A stretch of 64,000 bases of DNA from Pectobacterium atrosepticum. Lineage in GTDB: Bacteria > Pseudomonadota > Gammaproteobacteria > Enterobacterales > Enterobacteriaceae. The number at the start of each line of letters is the position of its first letter. The first letter of the stretch is position 1. The DNA lies in the NCBI GenBank assembly GCA_019056595.1, contig CP036163.1:3658001-3722000 (forward strand), read 5' to 3'. Position numbers and translations under genes: made by a program. Shown one piece after another: positions 36,843 through 46,396 of this stretch. Below the pieces are notes generated by a model that did not search any database, was not told the DNA's origin, and worked only from the letters and a program-made list of their open reading frames with translations.

Positions 36843-38777
36843 TCAGGCGTTCACGTTAATGATGGTATCCATCGGTGCGATCGGCTGTGGCACGGTGCAG
36901 ACGACGCTAGCGTACTCATCGCTGTTGATGATCACGACTGGCGTAATCGGGTCATAGCCCAAACGCGTTATCTCATGCAGATCGAAGCTAATTAACCTGT
37001 CGCCCGCGGTGACACGGTCGCCCGGTTTGATGTAGCCGGTAAAGTGCTTGCCGTTGAGGTTCACCGTATCGAGGCCGACATGAATCAGTAATTCCAGACC
37101 GCTATCCGTGCGGATACCGACGGCATGTTTGGACTCAAGGAATGTGATGATTTCGCCACTGACGGGCGCGACCACTTCACCGTTGTCAGGAATAATCGCA
37201 ACGCCTTGCCCCAGTAATCCCTGTGAGAATACGTCATCGTTGATGTCGCTCAGCGCGACCAGCTTGCCGGACAGCGGGCTGAGAATCGTTTGCGGTTCAG
37301 CGTGGTTTTCTGTGGCCTGTGATTTTTGTGTGGTATTAGCTGCTGGTGCAGATTGGCGCGCGTCTGATTGGGTCGAGTCGGTTTGGGCATTGTCAGTTTC
37401 ATCCACCGGATCGTCGAATCCCATAATCCAGGTGAGCGCAAACGTGACGACGATTGCAATGGCGCAGGTGATCAGCGCATGTACGATGTTCATCGGGTTT
37501 TCGCCAATAAAGGCAGGCAGCGCTGCCAGTCCCGGTGAGACGAAGGCGTAGCGAACCAGACCCGCTAAACCGGCATAGATGCCCGCGCAGCCCCCGCCAA
37601 TCATGGCGGCAATCAGCGGTTTCTTCAGTTTCAGCGTTACCCCGTATAAAGAAGGCTCGGTGATACCCAGCAGGGCAGTGAAGCCCGCAGAAGAAGCTAA
37701 CTGTTTCAGGTTTTTGTTCTTGGTTTTAAACGCAACGCACAGTGTGGCGGCACCCTGAGCAATATTGGAAGCCAGCATGCCGGGACCGTTAATCATCTCG
37801 AAACCGTTGCGGGTAAGCTGCGAGGTAGCAATCGGCGTCATCGCCCAGGCCGTACCGGTGATCACCAGGAACGGTTGCAGTCCACCCATCAACATCGGAA
37901 TGAGCCAGCTTGCCTTTCCGTCAATGATAGCGGCACCGCTGGCGACTAAATCGTTGAGGAAAATACCGAAAGGCCCAATCACTACCAGCGCCAACGGTGC
38001 GGTAAACAGCAGCACGATCATTGGCTTGGTGAAAAAGGTGATCATCGAGGGCGAAATTTTTTCAGCGAAGCGCTCGATGTAGGACATGATCCACACGGTG
38101 AGGATGATCGGTAACACCGATCCGGCATAGTCTGCCAGCCGTACTGGAATACCGATAAAGCTGATCGGCCCGCCTGATGCCAGCAACTGAGCCAGATTTG
38201 GGTGCAGCAAGGCGCCCGCAATCGTCATCGCCAGAATCGGGTTACAGGCGAACTTGATGGAGGCACCGTAGGCCAGCAGCACGGGCAGGAAGAAGAAAGC
38301 CGCATCGGAGATAGTATCCAGCAGGCGATAGGTCGTGCTGTCGGCGGAAATTAATCCGGTCAGTTTGAGGATCGCCAGCAGCGCTTTGATCATCCCCGCA
38401 CCGGTAATCGCCGGGATGACAGGAGTGAAGGTGGTGGATATTACGCTGATGATTTGCGAGAAAATGCCGCCTTTCTTCTGCTGCTTGTTTTTATCAGAAG
38501 TGCGCTGGCCGTTCATTTCGCCGATCTCATTCAAAATCGCCCGGTAGGTGATTTGAACATCGTTGCCGATCACCACCTGAAACTGACCGCCGCGATCTAC
38601 GACGCTGATGACGCCGGGAAGTTTGGCAATCGCTTCTGCCTGTACCGCATGGCTATCGTTGAACTCAAAACGTAAACGAGTGGCGCAGTGGGTCAGTTTG
38701 CTGACATTCTGCTTGCCGCCGCTCAACGCGAGTATGTCGACCCCAAGTTTTTGATAATTCATTTTTTGATAATTCAT
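36843..38777 (-). CDS. bglF: Beta-glucoside PTS permease EIIBCA
   Basis: A 644-aa fused PTS permease that imports and phosphorylates beta-glucosides. EIIB: phosphocysteine 31 in LTHCATRLRFEF. EIIC: about ten membrane segments in the middle. EIIA: histidine in ELLIHVGLDTVNL near the C-terminus. Domain order B-C-A matches BglF. The start at 38777 has AGGGTG upstream; a tandem 15-bp copy gives a repeated MNYQK at the N-terminus. It is regulated by the RAT/terminator leader at 38808-38896. Confidence 0.9.
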   Translation of the reverse strand: MNYQKMNYQKLGVDILALSGGKQNVSKLTHCATRLRFEFNDSHAVQAEAIAKLPGVISVVDRGGQFQVVIGNDVQITYRAILNEIGEMNGQRTSDKNKQQKKGGIFSQIISVISTTFTPVIPAITGAGMIKALLAILKLTGLISADSTTYRLLDTISDAAFFFLPVLLAYGASIKFACNPILAMTIAGALLHPNLAQLLASGGPISFIGIPVRLADYAGSVLPIILTVWIMSYIERFAEKISPSMITFFTKPMIVLLFTAPLALVVIGPFGIFLNDLVASGAAIIDGKASWLIPMLMGGLQPFLVITGTAWAMTPIATSQLTRNGFEMINGPGMLASNIAQGAATLCVAFKTKNKNLKQLASSAGFTALLGITEPSLYGVTLKLKKPLIAAMIGGGCAGIYAGLAGLVRYAFVSPGLAALPAFIGENPMNIVHALITCAIAIVVTFALTWIMGFDDPVDETDNAQTDSTQSDARQSAPAANTTQKSQATENHAEPQTILSPLSGKLVALSDINDDVFSQGLLGQGVAIIPDNGEVVAPVSGEIITFLESKHAVGIRTDSGLELLIHVGLDTVNLNGKHFTGYIKPGDRVTAGDRLISFDLHEITRLGYDPITPVVIINSDEYASVVCTVPQPIAPMDTIINVNA

Positions 38778-38807
38778 AGTTTCACCCTGTGTTGACGCCA
38801 ATTAGGC

Positions 38808-38872
38808 CAAAAAAAAAGACCAAAATAAAAATGCACCTCTTAAAAAGAGGAAATGCATTTTTACTTTGGTCT
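38808..38872 (-). terminator. Conditional terminator of the bgl leader
   Basis: On the minus strand GACCAAA...TTTGGTC is a long stem with inner pairing (AAATGCA/TGCATTT, CCTCTT/AAGAGG) and ends in a run of 9 T. Its 5' arm overlaps the RAT, so the two folds exclude each other. Confidence 0.85.
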
Positions 38873-38896
38873 TGCCTGCCGTAGCAGTAGCACGCC
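38868..38896 (-). promoter_or_regulatory. Ribonucleic antiterminator (RAT) of the bgl operon
   Basis: A 29-nt minus-strand element beginning GGCGTGCTACTGC and ending GCAGGCAAGACC. It aligns without gaps to the E. coli bgl RAT (GGATTGTTACTGC, 4-nt loop, then GCAGGCAAAACC); the differences include A-to-C, T-to-G, T-to-C and A-to-G plus a different loop. It is the binding site for the BglG-type protein at 34353. Confidence 0.85.
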
Positions 38897-39078
38897 GCGA
38901 TAAAAATAGGCTGGTGCAACGTGTTGTGTTGCGCCGCAATATCAGCATGCGGCGCCAGAGTCATGCAATGTACTCAGGTGAATTAATTGATCTGGATCAC
39001 AAACAATATCGCCGTTTGCGATCCTTTTGCGCGGAATATCGCAGTCTTACTTCGCTGCAATATGGCTCCATCACAATA

Positions 39079-41073
39079 TTACTTCAGCAGCGCCTGCGCT
39101 TTTTCGACCACGTTATCGACAGTGAAGCCGAATGCTTCGAACAGCAGTTCAGCCGGAGCCGATTCGCCGAAGCTCGTCATACCGACAATTGCGCCGTTCA
39201 GGCCGACATACTTGAACCAGTAGTCTGCAATACCCGCTTCAATGGCTACGCGCGCCGATACCGCTTTCGGCAGCACCGCTTCACGGTAGGCGGCGTCCTG
39301 CTTGTCGAACGCATCCGTTGACGGCATCGACACCACGCGCACCTTGCGGCCGGCGGCAGTCAGCTTGTCATACGCACCGACAGCCAGTTCGACTTCAGAA
39401 CCGGTGGCAATCAGGATGAGTTCCGGCTGGCCGTCGCTGTCTTTCAGCACGTACCCGCCTTTCACCACGTTCGCCAGTTGTTCTGCGGTACGCGTCTGCT
39501 GCGCCAGATTCTGACGCGACAGGATAAGTGACATCGGACCGTCCTGACGCTCGATGGCATATTTCCACGCCACCGCCGTTTCCACCTGGTCTGCCGGACG
39601 CCAGTTGCTCATGTTCGGCGTTACGCGCAGGCTGGCCAGCTGTTCAACCGGCTGGTGCGTCGGGCCGTCTTCCCCCAGACCGATGGAGTCGTGGGTGTAA
39701 ACGTAGATGCTGCGGATTTTCATCAGCGCGGCCATACGCACGGCGTTACGCGCGTATTCCACAAACATCAGGAAAGTCGCGGTATACGGCACAAAGCCAC
39801 CGTGCAGCGCAATCCCGTTGGCAATGGCGGTCATACCGAACTCGCGCACACCGTAGTGGATATAGTTACCCGCGTGGTCTTTATCCAGCGATACCGAGCC
39901 GGACCAGATGGTCAGGTTGCTCGGCGCCAGGTCGGCAGAGCCGCCAAGGAATTCCGGCAGCAGTTTGCCATAGGCTTCCAGCGCGTTCTGTGAGGCTTTA
40001 CGGCTGGCGATTTTCGCCGGATTAGCCTGCAAATCCTCGATGAATTTCTGTGCATCGGCCTGCCAGCTGGTCGGCAGTTCACCACCGGTACGGCGTGTGA
40101 ATTCAGCAGCCAGTTCAGGGTACGCGCTGGCGTAGGCGGCAAACGCCTCATCCCAGGCCGCTTCCTTACGCTGACCGGCCGGTTTGGCGTCCCAGGCGGC
40201 ATAGATATCCGCCGGAATATCAAACGGCGCGTGCGTCCAGCCCAGCTGTTCGCGGGAAGCCGCGACTTCCGCCTCGCCCAATGGCGCACCGTGCGAGTCG
40301 TGCGTGCCGGCCTTGTTCGGTGAACCGAAGCCAATCACGGTTTTGCACATCAGCAGCGACGGTTTGTCGGTCACCAGCTGTGCTTCGCCGATGGCGCGCT
40401 TGATGGCATCCGCATCGTGACCGTCCACGCCGCGCACCACATGCCAGCCGTAGGCTTCAAAGCGGGCGGCAGTATCGTCGGTAAACCAGCCTTCTACGTG
40501 GCCGTCGATGGAAATACCGTTGTCATCATAAAACGCGGTCAGTTTGCCGAGCTTCATGGTGCCTGCCAGCGAGCAGACTTCGTGAGAAATCCCTTCCATC
40601 ATGCAGCCGTCACCGAGGAAGGTGTAGGTGTGATGGTTAACAATCTCGTGGCCCGGGCGGTTGAACTGCGCCGCCAGCGTGCGTTCGGCAATCGCCATCC
40701 CGACCGCGTTGGCAACACCCTGACCCAGCGGGCCGGTGGTGGTTTCAACGCCGGCGGTGTAGCCGTATTCAGGGTGACCCGGAGTTTTGGAATGCATCTG
40801 ACGGAAGTTTTTCAGTTCTTTAATCGGCAGGTCGTAGCCGGAGAGGTGCAACAGGCTGTAAATCAGCATGGACGCATGACCGTTGGACAGCACGAAGCGG
40901 TCGCGGTTGGCCCAGTTGGGATTGGCCGGATTATGGTTAAGATAATCACGCCACAGCACTTCGGCGATATCGGCCATGCCCATCGGTGCGCCCGGGTGAC
41001 CGGATTTGGCTTTCTGCACCCCATCCATGCTCAACGCGCGGATAGCATTGGCAAGTTCTTTACGAGAGGACAT
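39079..41073 (-). CDS. tktB: Transketolase
   Basis: A 664-aa thiamine-diphosphate enzyme moving two-carbon units between sugar phosphates in the pentose phosphate pathway. N-terminus [17 protein letters not shown] and the [24 protein letters not shown] ([15 protein letters not shown]) and [17 protein letters not shown] motifs are conserved. The start at 41073 follows GGAG and gives the family length; four more upstream residues exist in the frame. It follows talA by 15 nt, forming a talA-tktB operon as in E. coli, hence the symbol; a tktA origin cannot be ruled out. Confidence 0.92.
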   Translation of the reverse strand: MSSRKELANAIRALSMDGVQKAKSGHPGAPMGMADIAEVLWRDYLNHNPANPNWANRDRFVLSNGHASMLIYSLLHLSGYDLPIKELKNFRQMHSKTPGHPEYGYTAGVETTTGPLGQGVANAVGMAIAERTLAAQFNRPGHEIVNHHTYTFLGDGCMMEGISHEVCSLAGTMKLGKLTAFYDDNGISIDGHVEGWFTDDTAARFEAYGWHVVRGVDGHDADAIKRAIGEAQLVTDKPSLLMCKTVIGFGSPNKAGTHDSHGAPLGEAEVAASREQLGWTHAPFDIPADIYAAWDAKPAGQRKEAAWDEAFAAYASAYPELAAEFTRRTGGELPTSWQADAQKFIEDLQANPAKIASRKASQNALEAYGKLLPEFLGGSADLAPSNLTIWSGSVSLDKDHAGNYIHYGVREFGMTAIANGIALHGGFVPYTATFLMFVEYARNAVRMAALMKIRSIYVYTHDSIGLGEDGPTHQPVEQLASLRVTPNMSNWRPADQVETAVAWKYAIERQDGPMSLILSRQNLAQQTRTAEQLANVVKGGYVLKDSDGQPELILIATGSEVELAVGAYDKLTAAGRKVRVVSMPSTDAFDKQDAAYREAVLPKAVSARVAIEAGIADYWFKYVGLNGAIVGMTSFGESAPAELLFEAFGFTVDNVVEKAQALLK

Positions 41074-41088
41074 GCTTGACTCCAAAAG

Positions 41089-42039
41089 TTACAGCTTGGC
41101 CGCCAGCAGCGCTTCCAGCTTTTGTTGATCGGCGGCGAACAGGCGAATGCCTTCCGCCAGTTTATCGACAGCCATCGCATCCTGATGGTGTTCCCAGCGG
41201 AATTCGGCTTCAGACAGCGGTGAAGGGGGATGGAATGCTTCGGTGGACGGTGTCAATTGGCGTTCGACAGGATCACTGCTATTTTTCAACTGCTCCAGCA
41301 GCGCAGGGGAAATCGTCAGACGATCGCATCCCGCCAGTGCCAAAATTTGTTCCACTTTGCGGAAGCTGGCACCCATGATCACGGTTTGGTAGCGGTGGCG
41401 TTTGTAATAATCATAGATATCACGCACGGAGATCACGCCGGGATCGCTTTCGGCCTGATAATCGCTGGTGGGCTGTTTTTCCTGATACCAGTCATAAATC
41501 CGGCCCACAAACGGCGAGATCAGGAAGACGCCCGCTTCGGCGCAGGCACGCGCCTGAGCAAAAGAGAATAGCAGCGTCAGGTTGCAGTTAATCCCTTCTT
41601 TCTCCAGCTCTTCAGCCGCGCGAATGCCTTCCCAAGTGGCGGCGAGTTTGATCAGGATGCGCGAGCGTGGAATGTCTTTTTCCTGATACATCCCAATAAG
41701 TTTACGGGCTTTGGCGACGCACATCCCGCGATCGAACGAGAGGCGGGCATCCACTTCGGTGGAGATGCGGCCGGGAATACTTTTCAGTACTTCTGCGCCG
41801 ATGTTCACCGCCAGTCGGTCGCTGGCGTTGATGAGCCGCGTTTCCGGGCTACCGCCTTGCAGGTTAGCATAGGCAATCGCGTCATCAAAGAGCGGTTGGT
41901 ATTGGGGCAGGGTGGCTGCTTTCAGAATCAGAGACGGATTCGTGGTGGCATCTTGTGGTGAAAATTGGCGAATGGAGTCGATATCGCCGCTATCGGCGAC
42001 CACTACGGTAAACTGCTTAAGGGCTTCTAATTGATTCAT
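41089..42039 (-). CDS. talA: Transaldolase
   Basis: A 316-aa enzyme moving a three-carbon unit from sedoheptulose-7-phosphate to glyceraldehyde-3-phosphate, releasing erythrose-4-phosphate. The Schiff-base lysine is in [11 protein letters not shown] (about residue 132). [12 protein letters not shown] and the C-terminal [13 protein letters not shown] are typical. Together with tktB it forms one operon and would consume the erythrose-4-phosphate produced by the neighbouring four-carbon cluster. Confidence 0.92.
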   Translation of the reverse strand: MNQLEALKQFTVVVADSGDIDSIRQFSPQDATTNPSLILKAATLPQYQPLFDDAIAYANLQGGSPETRLINASDRLAVNIGAEVLKSIPGRISTEVDARLSFDRGMCVAKARKLIGMYQEKDIPRSRILIKLAATWEGIRAAEELEKEGINCNLTLLFSFAQARACAEAGVFLISPFVGRIYDWYQEKQPTSDYQAESDPGVISVRDIYDYYKRHRYQTVIMGASFRKVEQILALAGCDRLTISPALLEQLKNSSDPVERQLTPSTEAFHPPSPLSEAEFRWEHHQDAMAVDKLAEGIRLFAADQQKLEALLAAKL

Positions 42040-42191
42040 GATTGAGCTCCTTGATGTAAATAGAGAAATGGCATGCGCAAAACAGAGCTAACACACTGCA
42101 CCATGAGGTCGTGGAATAATATGCGCTTTTTCCGATTGCTGCGGTTGGACTCTCTCGACTGAACCCATATTCGGCTGAATGAACAATAAGA

Positions 42192-42231
42192 CTGACGGCC
42201 AGTCAGTCTGGGGATAACTGCGGGCCGTCAG
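42192..42231 (-). terminator. Hairpin downstream of derI
   Basis: CTGACGGCC at 42192-42200 pairs with GGCCGTCAG at 42223-42231; a weak terminator-type stem just past the derI stop. Confidence 0.5.
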
Positions 42232-42237
42232 ACAGGA

Positions 42238-42696
42238 TTACTGGTGTTTTTCCTGATGTTCGTAGTAGCCGATTTTCTCGACTTTTGGCGCGGAGCCGCC
42301 ACCTTCAAACTCGGCATCCAGCCAGGCGCCAATAATCTCTTTTGCCAGTTCGGGACCGATAACCCGCGCACCCAGTGCGATGACCTGCGCATTGTTACTT
42401 TTTCTGGCCCGCTGAGCGGAATAGGTGTCATGGCACTGAGCGGCACGAATGCCGTTGACCTTGTTAGCCACGATACACATGCCGATCCCGGTGCCGCATA
42501 ACAGGATCCCACGATGGTGCTTACCATCTTTAATCGCGTGCGCCAGCGTGTAGGCAACATCGGGGTAGATCGGATTTTCCCCGCTGGGATCGTAGCTGTA
42601 GTCGGTCACCGTCAGCCCTTTCTGCTGTAAATAATCAGTAATCGTGTTTTTCAGATCAATCGCGGCGCTGTCTGCACCAATTGCAATCGAGAGCAT
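42238..42696 (-). CDS. derI: RpiB-family isomerase, probable D-erythrulose-4-phosphate isomerase
   Basis: A 152-aa RpiB/LacAB-type sugar-phosphate isomerase: IAIGADSAAIDLKN, GILLCGTGIGMCIVANKV and NNAQVIALGARVIG are hallmark segments. In the family Asp, Cys and His residues open the ring and move the proton. Given its neighbours (kinase, TpiA-like isomerase), D-erythrulose-4-phosphate to D-erythrose-4-phosphate is the likely reaction, not ribose-5-phosphate, although ribose isomerase function cannot be excluded. Divergent from the MFS gene, sharing an inverted-repeat operator. Confidence 0.75.
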   Translation of the reverse strand: MLSIAIGADSAAIDLKNTITDYLQQKGLTVTDYSYDPSGENPIYPDVAYTLAHAIKDGKHHRGILLCGTGIGMCIVANKVNGIRAAQCHDTYSAQRARKSNNAQVIALGARVIGPELAKEIIGAWLDAEFEGGGSAPKVEKIGYYEHQEKHQ

Positions 42697-43087
42697 ATCT
42701 ATCTCCTGCCTGGCTGAGGGTCAAAGTGAGCCTGATATGTCGCTTTCGTTAGGTTGTTTATAAAAACATGAATAAACAAACACTAACGAGAATCTCTCTG
42801 CCTGATTCCGTACATTTCCGGCCTTTTCATGGCTAAACATATACCGCTTCTTTCAAATGTTCAACGTGTGATTATTTGTTTTTTGTTTTGTCAGGGAAGA
42901 TAAAGCGATAAAAAGAGTGGCTCTGGTCACTTTTACGCCTTTTATGGCGGTATTTTACCTTTTTGATACATATTTAGATCATGCTCACAATTTTTAAACA
43001 GAGAGATAGGCAAAAGATCGGGGCGAATATATCGTTCATATGTTCATTGAGTGTGTTAATGATCTGAATCTTTTAGAGGGCATAACA
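42697..43087. promoter_or_regulatory. Divergent promoter region derI / MFS operon with operator candidate
   Basis: A large inverted repeat TCGTTAG-GTTGTTTA... and ...AATAAACAAACACTAACGA pairs 42746-42762 with 42771-42789. A CRP-like site (TTAGA-N6-TCACA, 42974-42989) lies near the MFS side. The SorC-family regulator at 49101 is the probable binder of the repeat. Confidence 0.55.
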
Positions 43088-43243
43088 ATGTGTCAGACCT
43101 GTATGCAAACCATAAAAAAGACAATAAACAATAAAGGTCACACCGGGTATCGAATGACGAAAGAGGATGAAATGCAGGAACAGCCTGGCGTAGAGGCAAT
43201 GACAGGGAAGGGATTGGCTATCGGTAGTAAGGGGGCTGTATGA
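43088..43243 (+). CDS. Small hypothetical protein overlapping the MFS start
   Basis: A 51-aa frame starting MCQTCMQTIKKTINNKGHTG, with a CxxC pair, preceded by AGAGGGC. Its TGA overlaps the next ATG (43240-43243), so translation could be coupled. Low complexity of the rest (EDEMQEQPGVEAMTGKGLA) and absence of a known family make it uncertain. It may instead be a leader peptide. Confidence 0.35.
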   Translation: MCQTCMQTIKKTINNKGHTGYRMTKEDEMQEQPGVEAMTGKGLAIGSKGAV

Positions 43244-44622
43244 GTAAAGTATCGGCTACTGCAACGGCGGGGCAATCTGCCACAAACCCGTCCACCACAA
43301 AACCATCTGCTGTAGAACAATCGGCCATTCGCAAGATCTCTTGGCGTTTGGTGCCTTTCGTCGGCTTGATGTTCTTCATTAACTTCCTCGATCGTACGGC
43401 CATTTCGTTTGCGGGCCCGAATGGCATGAATGCCGATCTTGCGCTAACCGTCGCACAGTTCGGGCTAGCTTCTGGCATTTTCTTCATTGGTTATATTCTG
43501 CTGGAAGTCCCTAGCAATCTGGCGCTGCACCGCTTCGGCGCACGCAAATGGCTATCACGTATTATGGTGTCGTGGGGCATCGTGTCACTGCTGTTTACTT
43601 GGGTAAGTAGTCTTGAAGGGTTGTATATCCTACGTTTCCTGTTGGGGATTGCAGAGGCGGGGTTCTTCCCCGGTGCGATCTTGTTCCTCAGTATGTGGGT
43701 GCCTGCCCGCTATCGCAGCAGAATCCTGTCATTGTTCTATCTGGCACAACCCCTGACGGTGGTACTCGGTGCGCCACTGGCTGCCTGGCTGATTGAGCAG
43801 CATGGCCTGTTCGGACTGTCGGGTTGGCGGGTGATGTTCCTCGGTGTCTCTATTCCCGCCATTATCGTCGGTATTATTACCTGGTTCTATTTGGTGGATC
43901 GTCCGGCCGATGCAAAGTGGCTTAACGCCGATGAGAAACGCTGGCTGGTCAGTGAGTTGGAAAGCGAACATGCCACCAAAAGCCACAGCAAACACCCTAG
44001 CGTGACGACCGTGATGTTTAATAAACGCGTGTGGGTATTGTGCCTGATTTACTTCGGTTTTATTTACGGTCTCTACGCGCTGGCGTTCTTCCTGCCCACG
44101 ATTATCGCGGGTTTCCAACAGCAGTTCGGCACGACGTTTAATGTCATGGATAAAGGCCTGATTACCGCTATCCCTTACTTGCCTGCGGCCATCGTGATGT
44201 ATTTCTGGTCGCGTGATGCAACGCGTCGCGGCTGCCGTTCGTGGCACATTGCTATCCCAGCGTTGACCGGTGCGATCAGCATTCCGCTGGCGCTGTTTAT
44301 GGAATCCCCGACGGCGACCATTGCGGTGATCACCGTAACGGCCTGCTCCATCTTTGCTGCGCTACCTAACTTCTGGACATTACCGACCCAATTCCTGACG
44401 GGAGCATCAGCGGCAGCGGCTATCGCGCTCATTAATACCATTGGCAATGTTGCCGGATTTTCAGCGGGATACATCACCGGTGCGGTACGGGGCGTAACGG
44501 GAACCTACGTGATGCCTATGATGATTGTCGGCGGATTTATGCTGCTTTCCGCTGTGTTAATGGTTCTGCTCAGTCGTTCGGATCGGGTATCGAAAGCCGC
44601 CTCAGTAACACAGGAGCATTAA
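43240..44622 (+). CDS. MFS transporter, anion:cation symporter family
   Basis: A 460-aa inner-membrane carrier with 12 predicted membrane segments. FINFLDRTAISFAGP, the IAEAGFFPGAILFLSMWVPA stretch and DRPADAKWLNADE place it with ACS-type symporters that carry organic anions such as hexuronates and tartrate. It is the first structural gene of the four-carbon/apionate cluster and fits the role of apionate importer. AGGGGG precedes the start, and its stop is followed by the kinase start after 1 nt. Confidence 0.85.
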   Translation: MSKVSATATAGQSATNPSTTKPSAVEQSAIRKISWRLVPFVGLMFFINFLDRTAISFAGPNGMNADLALTVAQFGLASGIFFIGYILLEVPSNLALHRFGARKWLSRIMVSWGIVSLLFTWVSSLEGLYILRFLLGIAEAGFFPGAILFLSMWVPARYRSRILSLFYLAQPLTVVLGAPLAAWLIEQHGLFGLSGWRVMFLGVSIPAIIVGIITWFYLVDRPADAKWLNADEKRWLVSELESEHATKSHSKHPSVTTVMFNKRVWVLCLIYFGFIYGLYALAFFLPTIIAGFQQQFGTTFNVMDKGLITAIPYLPAAIVMYFWSRDATRRGCRSWHIAIPALTGAISIPLALFMESPTATIAVITVTACSIFAALPNFWTLPTQFLTGASAAAAIALINTIGNVAGFSAGYITGAVRGVTGTYVMPMMIVGGFMLLSAVLMVLLSRSDRVSKAASVTQEH

Positions 44623-44623
44623 T

Positions 44624-46396
44624 ATGACGTATTTGTTCAACCAACCTTCCGCCTTTGCTCGGGAACTGACCGAAGGCTTTGTGGCGGCACATGCTGACAA
44701 AGTGCGTCAGGTACCTGGCGGCGTGGTCAGAAGTACTCGCAGTCGTGAAGGTGGGGTCGCCATTGTGGTCGGAGGTGGCTCCGGCCACTACCCGGCGTTT
44801 GCCGGGCTGGTCGGGCAGGGGCTGGCGCACGGTGCGGCGATGGGTAACCTGTTTGCATCGCCATCAGCCCAGCAAATCTGCTCCGTCGCCCGAGCGGCAC
44901 ACAATGGCGGTGGCGTGCTGCTGACGTTCGGTAACTATGCGGGCGATGTGCTTCATTTCGGACAGGCCAAGGCACGTCTGAATGCGGAAGGTATTCCGTG
45001 TGAGCTGCTGGCGGTTACCGATGATATTTCCAGTGCGCCACTGAACGAATGGCAAAAGCGTCGCGGGGTTGCCGGCGATCTGATGGTCTTCAAGGCAGTC
45101 TCTGCGGCGGCGGAAGCGGGTTACGATTTGGCCGCCGTGCTTGAGGTTGCCGAACGCGCCAACCAGCGTACCCGCTCGCTCGGCGTGGCCTTTTCTGGCT
45201 GTACCTTGCCGGGTGCGGAACACCCGCTGTTCACCGTTCCTGAAGGTATGATGGCGGTGGGCATGGGGATTCACGGCGAGCCGGGCATCCGTGATGTCCC
45301 CATCTCAACCGCCGATGAACTGGCTGAGCTGCTGGTCAGTTCACTGTTGAAAGAGGTGCCGCACGGTATTACGACGCTCTCCGGGCAGCGGATCAGCGTG
45401 GTACTCAACGGCCTCGGTGGCGTGAAATACGAAGAGTTGTTTGTGGTTTATCGCCGCGTTTCACAGCTGTTGGTTGAGCAGGGGCTGACGGTGGTCGAAC
45501 CGGAAGTCGGTGAGCTGGTAACCAGCTTCGATATGGCGGGTCTATCGCTCACGCTGTTCTGGCTGGATGAGGAACTGGAGCGTTTCTGGCGTGCGCCTGC
45601 CGATGCACCCGCATTTCGTAAAGGCAGTATGTCTCCCGCCGAACCGCTTGCTGAGCGCACATTCACGGCAGAGCTCGAGGTGATCCCACCCGCTACGGCG
45701 GCATCGAAAGCGGCAGCACATTGTGTTGCGGCAGCGTTGAATGCGGCGCGTGACATTGTGCTGGCTAACGTCACCGAGCTGGGCCGTATCGATGCGATTG
45801 CCGGAGATGGCGATCACGGCATTGGCATGGAGCGCGGGGTGATTGCCGCAGCGGAAAAAGCCACGGAGATGCTGGAACGGCAGGCGGGTGCCGGTACGTT
45901 ATTGCAACGTGCGGCAGATGCTTGGGCCGATCAGGCTGGGGGCACGTCTGGCGCAATCTGGGGCGTTGCGTTAAATGCGCTGGGAACCGTGTTGGGTGAT
46001 GAACAACGGCCTGACGGTCGCCGTGTGGCAGATGGCGTGCGTCAGGCCAAAGAGAGCGTGATGCATTTCGGTAAAGCAAAACCGGGGGATAAAACGCTGG
46101 TGGATGCCTTAATCCCCTTTAGTTTGGCACTTACGCAACGAGTCGAGGCGGGAATGAGCTTGCCAGAAGCCTGGCAGCAGGCCGCGCAGTGTGCCCAACA
46201 GGCGGCTGACGACACGGCACAGCTGTTACCCAAAATTGGCCGCGCCCGCCCGCTGGCAGAAAAAAGTCTGGGAACACCCGATGCGGGGGCGATATCACTA
46301 GCCATGATCCTTGATGCGGTGTCGGCCGTGTTGAACCGTGATACGACGTCGACTCTCTCGAATCAGACGGTGACGCAAGCGGAGAGTGAGCGATGA
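44624..46396 (+). CDS. lerK: DhaKL-type kinase, probable L-erythrulose kinase
   Basis: A 590-aa single-chain dihydroxyacetone-kinase-family protein. DhaK half (1-340): GGGSGH (50-55) and the substrate-anchoring His217 in GIHGEPG. DhaL half (about 370-590): the metal-binding AIAGDGDHGIGMERGV and GGTSGAIWG. In the proposed pathway it phosphorylates L-erythrulose to the 1-phosphate; dihydroxyacetone kinase activity is the alternative. It overlaps the next gene by 4 nt. Confidence 0.85.
   Translation: MTYLFNQPSAFARELTEGFVAAHADKVRQVPGGVVRSTRSREGGVAIVVGGGSGHYPAFAGLVGQGLAHGAAMGNLFASPSAQQICSVARAAHNGGGVLLTFGNYAGDVLHFGQAKARLNAEGIPCELLAVTDDISSAPLNEWQKRRGVAGDLMVFKAVSAAAEAGYDLAAVLEVAERANQRTRSLGVAFSGCTLPGAEHPLFTVPEGMMAVGMGIHGEPGIRDVPISTADELAELLVSSLLKEVPHGITTLSGQRISVVLNGLGGVKYEELFVVYRRVSQLLVEQGLTVVEPEVGELVTSFDMAGLSLTLFWLDEELERFWRAPADAPAFRKGSMSPAEPLAERTFTAELEVIPPATAASKAAAHCVAAALNAARDIVLANVTELGRIDAIAGDGDHGIGMERGVIAAAEKATEMLERQAGAGTLLQRAADAWADQAGGTSGAIWGVALNALGTVLGDEQRPDGRRVADGVRQAKESVMHFGKAKPGDKTLVDALIPFSLALTQRVEAGMSLPEAWQQAAQCAQQAADDTAQLLPKIGRARPLAEKSLGTPDAGAISLAMILDAVSAVLNRDTTSTLSNQTVTQAESER

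Larger units (their letters stand above)
38778..39078 (-). promoter_or_regulatory. Leader and promoter region of the bgl operon
   Basis: Transcription runs leftward. On the minus strand are a CRP-like site (ATTGA-N6-TCACA, 38986-39001 on the plus strand), the RAT at 38868-38896 and a terminator at 38808-38872. The tktB stop is at 39079, so the promoter lies in the gap. Confidence 0.65.
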
